Source of the DNA: Hemerocallis citrina
Lineage: Eukaryota; Streptophyta; Magnoliopsida; Asparagales; Asphodelaceae
NCBI GenBank assembly: GCA_017893485.1
Contig: JACEHZ010000207.1
Coordinates: 2,194,001 to 2,258,000 of the forward strand
Length of the DNA: 64,000 nt
Reading direction: 5' to 3'
Position 1 is the first letter of the stretch; each line of letters opens with the position of its first letter. The position numbers and the translations under genes are program-made. The notes beneath the pieces were generated by a model that did not search any database, was not told the DNA's origin, and saw only the letters and a list, made by a program, of their open reading frames with translations. This document shows, piece by piece, positions 55,301 through 64,000 of this stretch.

Positions 55301-56659
55301 AACAGAGTTCTATCTATATTGTTTAGTTGAAACTTAATTCTTTTTTCCTTCATATTCCATACAATATCACCCAACGTCTCCATCCACTGATTTCCCAAAA
55401 CAAGCTGGCTAGTATCCATGGGTAACACATAAAAATCTGCGATTATAGGAACTCCTTGGCATAGGAAAGTTACCTCCTCACAAAGGCCAGAACATTTGAG
55501 CTGCTGTCCCCCTGCCACAGTTACTTCTAAGCGGACAGTAGGATTTATGGGTAGCTTTAAATTTTTCACAATTTGCTCATCAATGAAGTTATGAGTAGCT
55601 CCCGTATCAAGAAGAGCACACACAGTCTTGGATAGTATGGTTCCTTGGACACGAAAAGATCTGAGACTAGGACTTCCTTGCAACGAATTTAAAGAAATTG
55701 CAGCGGTTGAACCCAATGTCGACAACTGCAGAGGTTTCCGACTACCCTCTTCATTGTCTAAGTGAGTTTCTTGAGAGTTGTCAAGTTCATCATCGGAATT
55801 AGACAATAGTTCATCACTATCCCCATCTAATACTCCCAGTATTTGCATCAATGAACTGCTTTCATAGCTACCAACCATTTGCATAAACGTTTTCCCCGCA
55901 CACTTGTGTCCTCGAACAAATTTTTCATCACAATGAAAGCACAACCCCTTCTCTCTTCTTTCCTTCATGTACTGTAAGAACTGAGAATTGTTGGTTTTAG
56001 TTGTAGTATAAGGAGTAGTAGCGGAAGCTTGAGCTGCTGATTTATTTGCAGAATTTGTAAGATTACCATTCACACCACCAGTGAAGGAGACACCTGCAGA
56101 TTTGGGAGGGAACACATTTAAAGAATTTCCTTTGTTTAGCGCATTATACTTCCAAGATTTCTTTTGATCATTAACAATTGATTCACGGGCAGTAGCTTCT
56201 CTATAAGCTTCAAGAACGGATCTTGGATGCTTCAATTTGACTTCTTTCTTCAATTCAGTCCTTAATCCCGATATATAGCAGCTTACTAGAGAAGATTTGG
56301 ACACATTCTTGGCTAAGTGGCTATATTTCAAAAACTCCTTGTGATATTCTCCCACAGAACCAGTTTGCTGCAGTTTGTATAGTGTTTCTTTAGGATCTTC
56401 CAACTCCATTGGCCCATATTGTAACAACAATTCCTGTTTCAACACTTCCCAATCTATCACTTCTTCTTCTTGCTGCTCAAACCATCTCCACCACATCAAA
56501 TCCTCTCCTCTCAAATAGTACAGACTGAAGGCTAATTTATCATTATTGTGAATCATTTGAGTTGAAAAGTGATGCTCCATATGATAGATCCAATTATGGA
56601 CATCCTCAGAACCATCAAAGCTGTGAAGATCGATTTTAGGGTGTTTTGGAAAGAAAGTG

Positions 56660-56850
56660 TTACATGTTTCTTGATTGCGATCCCAATTTCTTGAACCTGG
56701 GCTTCTATCAAACCTGGGTTCTTGATTGCGATCCCAATTTCTTGAACCTGGGCTTCTATCAAACCTGGGTTCTTGATTGCGCCAACCTCTATGATCTGTT
56801 TCTTGATAGCGTTCCCAATTTCTTGAACCTGGGCTTCTATCAAACCTAGG
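56660..56850 (-). repeat. Tandem 45-48-bp repeats in Gypsy gag
   Basis: The motif encoding NQEPRFDRSPGSRNWDR is repeated three times plus a related fourth unit with an inserted ETDHRGWR. The repeat is in frame, so gag length probably varies among copies. Confidence 0.8.
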
Positions 56851-57310
56851 TTCTTGATTACGCCCACCTCCATGATCTTGAAATCGAACAGATCTATAAT
56901 CTTGACTCCGGTGAGCACGAGCCTCTCGCCTTTGAGACCATCCTTCACCTTGCTCAGGATCCATACCTCCTTCACGAGTACGTAACTGGTGCTGTTCTTG
57001 GAACCGCCCCGTTGAAGTTCTGTTTAAACCTCCAAAATTGCGAGCATTATGGTTCATATTAGCTTCAAATTTACTAAACCGCTCCTCAAACTGGTCCAAT
57101 CGTTTGAAAACCTCTCCAAATCGATCAAGGAATTCATCAAGATTGGGTCGTTCCTGAAACTCCCCCTCATCTCCTTCGTGATTTCCCATCCCCATCTCCA
57201 GTTCTCCATGCTCAATTTGAGGTCTGAAACTTGATTCTTGAAGATTCTCAGCTTCGGAATACACTTCTTGTTCTGGATTGAGCTCCGTATTGCTTACAGG
57301 ATCCAGTAAT

Positions 57311-57323
57311 GGCTCTGATACCA
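57311..57323 (-). promoter_or_regulatory. tRNA-iMet primer binding site of the nested Gypsy
   Basis: Minus strand reads TGGTATCAGAGCC, the complement of the initiator tRNA-Met 3' end, one base inside the 5' LTR. Confidence 0.92.
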
Positions 57324-57324
57324 T

Positions 57325-57812
57325 TGATCCAGCTCGCCCGTTGGCAACGGAAGTCGGCGCAACTGGACGTCTCCTCACCATCTTGAGCCTGCAAACTTAG
57401 TTGAAGATCAAGGAAAAACAGAGGAGGAAGAAGATGAACAACATTCAAAGTGGAATTTCATTCATCTCAAAATGTACAAGTCAGGGGGTTTTATACACTT
57501 GGAACACGTCTAATGCACGTGTTTGGACATTCAGTTAAGTTGTTGAAGAATGGCCCCCACACTCTAACAACCAACAGCTAATTGCCAGCTGGCTACAGTT
57601 ATGAACATTTACAAAGAACCCCCTTGAACAACACATATTTCCCCAAAACGGATACAACTGATACAATGTGTTTACACTGTGTTTTGAATCCTTCTTCCAG
57701 CTTCAGCTCCTTTCTTCAGCTTCCATCTTCTTCAGCTCCTCTCTCACTTCAGCTCCTCTCTCACTCATTCTGCAATTACTGAATAGCTCCAGTAGTTCCC
57801 TGAGCTGGAGCA
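57325..57812 (-). repeat. 5' LTR of the nested Gypsy
   Basis: 488 bp, same ends as the other LTR; flanked on its right by GTTTG. The first in-frame Met of the gag ORF (57381) lies inside this LTR. Confidence 0.95.
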
Positions 57813-58017
57813 GTTTGGAGCGTGAGGGCATCGATAAGGGCAGAGAAGAAGAAGAGAAAAGGAAAAAAGAAGAAAGATGAGTAACTAATGGGTTGACATT
57901 TTGCACATAAACCCTTATTTAAAAAAAATTTACAAAAAAAAAATTTTTTTTGAAATTTTTTTTAAAAAACCAGGGGGCGCAGCTGCACCCCCTGGGTCAA
58001 TACCAGCTACGCCCCTG
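57813..58017 (-). other. Right part of the hAT element beyond the Gypsy
   Basis: 205 bp continuing the hAT leader, with A/T runs and a terminal GGGGGCGCAGCTGCACCCCC inverted region just inside the end. Confidence 0.7.
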
Positions 58018-58930
58018 ATCACGAACACAATGAACACGAACCCAATACTCGAGATCTAACACGTGCACACAAAGAGAGAGGGACAGCCGAGGTGATGTGC
58101 ACTGGATGGAAGACGATGGCAGCAGGGTGGCGGAACGACGGTGGGACAGACGGCACAGTGACGGGAGTGGGATGGCGACGAGATGGGGGGTCGGCACTGG
58201 TTGTTGGGCTGCTGTCGCTGTTGTCTGGCTACGGGAGGAGAGGGGAAGGAGAGGGGGGCTGGCTGCTGTGGTGGCCTGGTGTCGTGGAGGCAGGGCGGCA
58301 CGACTGGGGAGGCATGAGGGTGGCGGCATTCGGAGGGCGCCGGCGACCGGGGGTCTGCTTGTGGTCGGGAGGTAGACCGGGAGAGAGATGAGAGAGAGAG
58401 ATAGATGATGATTAGGGTTAGGGTTTAGGAGACAGCAATTGTAGATAGAAATAACGAATTTTGTTGGGGATTTAATTAAAAGATTTGGCAAGCAGAATTT
58501 TGAGGAATCAAAAGAAGATAGGAAAAGATATGATTTGCTTGTTAGGAACGTGAAGAAATATCTGGAGAAGAATAGGTCAAAGAAGAGGGTATTGGGTAGC
58601 GGGTTAGGATCCAGTAAGACGGATAGAAGGGTTCGATTAGGGTATACTGGGTAGAAAATCAGATCCAATAAGCAGAAATTGAATAAATAAGCAATTAGCC
58701 CATGAAATTTAATAGATTAGAGACAATAAATCATCTGGAGACAAAATAATCGGCAGACAAATGAACCACAAAAGATCAAAACACAGATGATAAACAATAG
58801 ATGAATTTATATATGGAAGAAGAACAAATACACGGTTCAGGTGAATGAAAGAGTACAAACAGATAGAATACACTGGAAGAAAAGAAATACAGTCCAAAAA
58901 TATAGAAAATGGGATACAGGAGTTACGGTT
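58018..58930 (-). mobile_element. LTR-like fragment, inverted relative to that at 61600
   Basis: On the minus strand it begins near 58928 with CGTAACTCCTGTATCCC, comparable to TGTAACCCCTGTTTTCC at 61600. It then has T-rich sequence, GGATCTGATTTTCTACCCAG and a CCC-rich leader with TAAACCCTAACCCTAA near 58425. The similar order of blocks suggests a diverged LTR of the same family. It stops at the hAT end. Open frames in the CCC-rich part are compositional. Confidence 0.45.
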
Positions 58931-61599
58931 TATGATTAGTTTTGATCACAAACTTCCTACCCCAAAGGTATTGATGCCACTTTTGAACAGCAAGCAAGAT
59001 GTCTAACATTTCTTTCTTATATGTCAACAATAGCTTATTTCCCCCTTCAATTCTTGACTCAAATAAGCTATAGGCTACATGTTTTTCATAAGTACAACTC
59101 CCAAACCAGACGCACATGCATCACATTCTAATACAAAAGGCTCTAAAAAGTTAGGTAGCTTGAGTACTAGAGGGGACATCATAATATGTTTCATATGATT
59201 GAAGGTAGCTTGACTCTCATTAGTCTAAACAAAAGCGCCCTTCTTAGTAAGCTTCACTAAAGGATGAGCAATGGAGCTATAGTTGGCAATAAATTTTCAA
59301 TAATATCCTGTCAAACATAGAAACCCTCGCAGTGCTTTCAAGTAACTAGGAGTAGGCCAATCCTATATAGCTTGAATCTTTCCTGCATCAACAGATACCC
59401 CTTGAGAATATATAATGTGTCCCAAATACTCAAATGCAGACACACCAAAGGAGCACTTACTCAGCTTGGCATATAATTGATGCAGCTGCAGGGTCGGCAA
59501 GACTACCCTCACATGCTGAATACGATCCTCTAGGGTTTGGCTACATACCAAGATATCATCGAAGAAAACCAAGATAAATTTTCTCAAATGCGGCTTGAAA
59601 ATGCTATTCATAAGGTATTGAAATGTAGAAGGAGCATTTGTCAACCCAAAGAGCATAACTAGAAACTCATTATCCCTCTCATGTGTGCGAAATGCTGTTT
59701 TGAGCATATCCTCATCCCACATTCGAATTTGGTGATAACCATTCCGCAAATCCAGCTGATTAAACACTGCCGCACCATACATTTCATCCAAAAGCTCATC
59801 AATGACTGGAATTGGGTATTTATCTTTGATGGTGATATCATTTGAACCCCTATAATCCACACACATCCTCCAACTACCATCAGGTTTCTTTACCATAACT
59901 ATAGGAAAGGAAAAAGAACTTTGGCTATTGCAAATTATACCTGAGTGAAGCATGTCCTTCACTAGCTTCTCAATCTCATTCTTTTGATGTCAAGGATGTT
60001 TGTAAGGTCTCAAACTAACTGGCCTGTACCCAGGAAACAATGAAATTCCATGATCACAGCTTCGATGTGGAGGAAGTTGTTAGGATTGTGTCCTCAAATA
60101 CATGTAGGCACATAGTACTTGAAGTTGGAGAAGAAGAGGAGGAGACGAAGACAGCAAGAGAAGACAACATCAAGTAGAAGGTGTGCAGTCTGGAGAGTTG
60201 TGGCCGACCGACTGGGGGTGCGGTCGACGGACCCAAGTTGCTGAGAGTTCTTCGAGTGTACAGGGTTCAACAAAGAAGGGGACTTTCGACCGTGCAGTCG
60301 ACCGGTCAAATCTCGGGTGTGGAATTTACATATTGTGGTCGACCGAGTCGGTTGTCAGCGGCGATGTGTTATTTAGGCTGACAGGATTCATGCCCAATAA
60401 GCTGGATTTGTGTTTATCTTTTAGGATTTACTTGGGGGCTATATATATGGCTGTAGACTAGGGTTTATATGGATCTAATCCATCAACAACTGATTAGAGA
60501 GAATTGGTGAGCCGTTATCATTTTTTAACTTCAAGAGGGGATTGTGCCGAGTGTTTCAAAGGTGAGGGAGTGTGATTCAAAGGTGAGGGAGAGTGATTGA
60601 GAGTTGTAATCTCTTTGTAATCTTTGTATCTCTTAGGGAATAAGAAGTATTGGTTATCTCTATATATTGATTGTTTTTTTGTGAGATCTTGCATATATTG
60701 TGGTGACTTGTTCTTAGTTCATTTAGTTCTTAGGAAGTTTCTATTGCTTGTGGTGTGTTTCCGCTATTAGCACTACGAGGTGTTGGTAGATTCTGCAACA
60801 GAAGTCCTATATCCTCTTTGAAAACTTCACCATACTCTTCAATTACCTGCTGCAGTTGCGGTGGGATTTCTTGACTGCTAGTCATAACAGGAGCTCCAAC
60901 CATTTGTGATAACTACCCACTCTTCATTTGTAACCGGGCCTTAGTTGTAGCTTTTGGAGTACAAATTTCCAACTCTGGAGGTGGAAGTCCCATCAACACT
61001 CGTTCTTTACCTTCAAATTGAAAATAATCCTCTTCACCTTCATATTCCAAACTACATCCCAAGTGTTTCTCTCCACTGAGATCTCAATACAAGCTAGCTA
61101 GTATCCATAGAGAGCACATAAAAACCATCTATTATAGGAACTCCTTGGCATAAGAACGTTACCCTTTCACACAACCTTGAGCATTTGAGCTGTCTTCCAC
61201 CAACAATTGTGACTTCTAAGTGCACTTGATGATTCACTAACAATTGTAATTTTTGAACAATTTGCTCATCAATGAAGTTTTGAGTTGCCCCCATATCCAG
61301 TAATGCACAAACTGGTTTGGAAAGTGTAGTCCCTTGAACCCTGTAAGTCCCTAGACTAGTGCTTCCCGTAAGAGAATTCAAAAAAATAGCAGCAGGTTTT
61401 GACGAGGAAGTGGATTTCAACATTCTATTACCCAACTTACTCTCTTCGACATTATCTTCATGATCTTCATCCGAGCTTAGCAATAGCTCATCATCATCCC
61501 AATCCAAGGCCCCAAGCATTTGCATCAATGAGCTACTTTCATATGATCCAATCATTTGCATAAATGTTTTTCCAGCACATTTATGCCATTGAACAAAAA
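58931..61599 (-). pseudogene. Old Gypsy gag-pol remnant, split by a solo LTR
   Basis: Minus-strand pieces resemble the intact Gypsy at 52273-57381. RNase H fragment at 58931-59120 (LLAVQKWHQYLWGRKFVIKT); RT at 59363-59962 (VDYRGSNDITIKDKYPIPVI, FFDDILV); protease with MGAT replacing the catalytic DTGAT aspartate-threonine (CALLDMGATQNF) at 61094-61561. Many stops. Integrase is missing, and gag is cut where another LTR begins (61600). The protease change and the frame breaks show it is dead. Confidence 0.88.
60078..60800 (+). mobile_element. Solo LTR (723 bp) in the old Gypsy remnant
   Basis: Starts TGTTAGGATTGTGTCC and ends TTCTGCAACA, with GAAGT on both sides (60073-60077 and 60801-60805). 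It interrupts Gypsy pol between RT and protease coding. TATATATATGGC near 60441 and a downstream leader give + orientation. No internal sequence; the style suggests Copia. Confidence 0.93.
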
Positions 61600-64000
61600 T
61601 GTAACCCCTGTTTTCCTAAATACGTATTTTCTGAATATTTTTCGTATTTTGATTTATTATAAATTCGGTATTATTTTAAACTCGAATTGAGCCTTCCATT
61701 TAAAATCTTTTCGAACCGGAAATTGCATTTTCCTCGGATAGCAGTATATTCTAACTGTAATGTTTATTTTCTAAGTGATCAGCCATTTGTATCTTATTTT
61801 ATTGCTATTTGGATTTTATTAAACTTGTTTACCTCAAATCTCATTTTGATAGGTATATCAAAATTGTTATTGTTGCTATTAATATTGTTATCATATTGAT
61901 TGTTGAATTGGAAATCTATTTCTATTTTACTTAGTAGTATTTGAGTATTAATTTGATGCACCAAATTAATTTATTTTGCTACTATATCGTTATTGATCTA
62001 TTATTCATTTGTCTCTAATTGTATATTTTCTTATTGGATTTTAATACCCATTTTAATCCCCTAAACCCATTATCCATTAGTACTCTCCCCAAACCCTGTT
62101 TACCCTATAACCCCAAAACCCTACCTAATCTCCTATTGGATCTATTCTAATACCCAATAACCCATCCTATATAAACCCAATTAAACCCCTAAAGCCTACC
62201 CCCCTACTGATAACCCTATCCGTCAACCTTTTCCATACCCTCTTCATCTTCCCTGCATGGTTTTCGAACTCCAGAACCCATCCTCAACTCCCATCGACGA
62301 CCCTCCGCAGTGCCGATCTCCTGTGCCGCTCTGCCCTGCAACTCCCTCCGCGCCAGCGACGTCCCGCCTAGCGCTTCCCGCATCATCGCACCACCTTGCC
62401 TCCACAACTCCATCGACAGTCGATGCCCAGTGCCGCTGCCCCGTACCCCGCGACGTACTGCAACGCTCACCTCCCGCTCACATCCCCTGGCCTCCGACCT
62501 CCCGCCATCCCTCTGTCTCTCCCCTTTTTTTCCTGCTTGCGACCCCGATGCCTCCAGCCAGCATGCCTCCCCGCACACCCCTGCGCTACTCCCCGTCGCA
62601 AACAACCAGTGTCAGTCCTGGTCGCAGTAGCGATAGCGACCACTGTCGCCTTGTCTCGCGTCGCTGCCAGGCCGCAGCCACCTGCGGCAGTGCCTCCCGT
62701 CGTCGTTCCACTGTTCACAGTCACCGGCCATCGTCTCGCCAACCGATGGGTGTGTTGGTTGATTGGTTTGATCACTTTGGATGTGAACCGTCCGTTCGAT
62801 CGCGATCGCAATCATGATCTTGATCTTCGATCTCGGCCGTTGATTGGTTGATCAACTTGATCTCAGCCCTTGATCGCCTCATTCGTCCTTTGCTTGGTGA
62901 GTAAACATATGATCTACTTTTGTATTCATTCATCAATTATCAATCATGGTAAATTTAATCTTTTGGTACTATTCTAATTCTTATATGTTTATGTATGTTC
63001 GATCCCGGCCATTGGATTCGCTTGATCTTCAACTTGGTCATCATCTTGGTCATTATCGAGATCCGTGCCCGAGCGTGATTACGGTGATCGTTTGCTCGTC
63101 GCCGGGATTTCGATCCCGTTATTCTCAATATATCGGATCTAACGTCGTCCTAAAGGCAAGTCATTTCTATCGAATGTTTATTGTATCATATTCGACAATT
63201 TTTATTGAATTCCGCAAGTGGATTCGTATTGAATATCTTAAAATGTTATTGTATCTATCGTTGGGATACCACGGATTTACACAAGCGAATCCAAGTGGTA
63301 GTCTCGACTTCGTACCTTCTTTTTGCCTCTAATGTATAGAGATCTGACATGCACCCACATAGTTATAGTTATTGAATATAAGAATAGGCAATTATTGACA
63401 CATTTCATATCATGACATTAATGACAACTAGCTATAGTAGATTGTATAAATTAGTTGATTGTTAATGTGATTGCTATTGATAAATTAGTCGAATTGTAAT
63501 TATTAGAATTATGAACATCATCTACCTTAATACCATGTTCACATAGGAATGACCGCTATGATTTATGATTTTAAACTCCAAATTATCATTCTTAACTTTA
63601 ACCGTTTTATTCGAAATGGACATGTTGACTATTCTGCAATTTACACCAACCTGAATCTTATTGTGCTGTTTCGACCTAGATAACTCCATTAAAATCAGAA
63701 ACTTCCTGAAAATGAAACGTATCCCTTTTTGTCTAGATGTCAATAGACACCAGAACTTTCGAATTCCGATTTATATCGCCCGAGTTATGACCCTTTTGCA
63801 ACAGCTACGCTGTAAATTCAGATTCATGTATATAACATGTTAGGCTGATAAATTAAGTGAACTATTAATCATATATGGCCAAGATAAATTCCAGATTTGT
63901 AGATAACATGTTTAGGGTGTTAAAATTTATTTTTACTGATTTTTGTAATGATTATTTACTGCTTTTATAATTAAAATTAGTCAACATCTACACCCAGCCA
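61600..64000 (+). mobile_element. LTR-type sequence running off the window
   Basis: Begins TGTAACCCCTGTTTTCC inside the old Gypsy gag, a common start for long chromovirus LTRs. A TATA box (CCTATATAAACCC) lies near 62166, followed by a CCC/CT-rich leader (62200-62760) and a GATC-rich block (62790-62880). No end is reached, so TSD and coding capacity cannot be judged. ORFs of 106-186 residues in the leader overlap on both strands and look compositional. Confidence 0.5.

Larger units (their letters stand above)
52273..57381 (-). pseudogene. Gypsy gag-pol polyprotein with two in-frame stops
   Basis: A single frame from 57381 to 52273, interrupted by TAA at 54799-54801 and TAG at 54232-54234. Order: gag with a repeated RFDRSPGSRNW motif (about residues 178-235), retrotransposon gag core (WRWFEQQEEEVIDWEVLKQEL), a CFHCDEKFVRGHKC knuckle, protease CALLDTGATHNFID, RT (VDYRGLND, then FFDDILIYS), RNase H (LECDACGTGLGAVLMQ), integrase HHCC (HFGVDKTWH to CDICQRNK), catalytic D in LDFIDGLP, D in VSDRDAVF, E in SDGQTEVLNR, and a chromodomain-like end (ILVQWCHGGEAEATWENY). 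The stops fall just after the first RT block and before RNase H. The last codons overlap the 3' LTR. Confidence 0.94.
51822..57812 (-). mobile_element. Gypsy chromovirus nested in the hAT element
   Basis: LTRs 51822-52309 and 57325-57812 are each 488 bp, with about five mismatches by eye (roughly 1%). GTTTG flanks the element (51817-51821 and 57813-57817). On the minus strand a primer site TGGTATCAGAGCC (tRNA-iMet) follows the 5' LTR after one base, and a purine tract AAGAAGGGGGTAT precedes the 3' LTR. Integrase lies after RT, so it is Gypsy. The chromodomain-like end suggests a chromovirus, perhaps Reina-like. Confidence 0.97.
47626..58017 (-). mobile_element. hAT element (ZMYM1/TTF-type) containing a nested Gypsy
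   Basis: Left end CAGTGGCGTAGCCAGG and right end, reversed, CAGGGGCGTAGCTGG are standard hAT termini. With the 6-kb Gypsy removed the element is about 4.4 kb. The octamers outside the ends (AATACACG and ATCACGAA) do not match, so a perfect 8-bp duplication is absent. The Gypsy sits upstream of the transposase in what looks like its 5' leader. Confidence 0.85.

Noticed and set aside
62216..62851. Arg/Pro/Ser-rich ORFs of 106-186 aa on both strands
   Set aside because: GC-rich leader of an LTR-like sequence; mutually overlapping frames suggest composition, not coding.

Overview
The window is plant nuclear DNA, almost certainly from a flowering plant. It holds nested plant transposable elements (Copia, Gypsy chromovirus, L1, hAT, MITEs, Helitron-like ends and a Mutator-like element) and one recognisable host gene, an intron-containing RNA polymerase subunit RPB9 gene. 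I cannot name the species. Some element boundaries are firm because target-site duplications (TSDs) can be read directly. Others, the Helitrons in particular, are inferred from short termini.

Region 1 (1-3652) is repeat-rich flank: a solo Copia LTR (163-429, TSD ATAAC), a small hAT-like element (895-1100), a foldback MITE with about 235-bp inverted ends between two (TA)n tracts (1736-2800), and Helitron-like pieces (2838-3652).

Region 2 (3653-26924) is the main discovery: a 23.3-kb terminal-inverted-repeat element between (TA)n tracts. Its inverted repeats are about 2.5 kb long, nearly identical in the outer 450 bp, and contain tandem ~345-bp units with internal palindromes. Two convergent, apparently intact, spliced genes start beside the inner ends of the repeats. 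On the left is a plant mobile domain (PMD) protein (6484-8694, +). On the right is a FAR1/MURA-type Mutator transposase with SWIM and CCHC fingers (22004-24342, -). Matching leader exons and large leader introns can be proposed in both repeats. The interior holds many TTAACCCGTT palindromes, three large hairpins, a Helitron-like cargo with a triplicated captured exon, and no further convincing gene. It looks like a giant autonomous or recently autonomous Mutator-like element with the same two-gene layout as maize MuDR.

Region 3 (26925-31438) has a Helitron 3' end split by a solo LTR (26997-27572, TSD CTATT), a hAT MITE (29567-29879, TSD AGTATGTG), a leader-like unique stretch and a 52-bp Helitron-like micro-element.

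Region 4 (31439-37372) is a full-length Copia element with LTRs that look identical, TSD ATTTA, and one frameshift in pol.

Region 5 (37652-45731) holds RPB9 exons on the minus strand. The last exon is split by an LTR-like insertion and the preceding intron carries a 6.7-kb degenerate L1 with an 11-bp TSD.

Region 6 (47041-64000) is a nest: an old Gypsy remnant, a hAT element (47626-58017) with a frameshifted transposase, a younger chromodomain Gypsy inside it (51822-57812, TSD GTTTG, two in-frame stops), a second solo LTR (60078-60800, TSD GAAGT) inside the old Gypsy, and LTR-like sequence running off the right edge.
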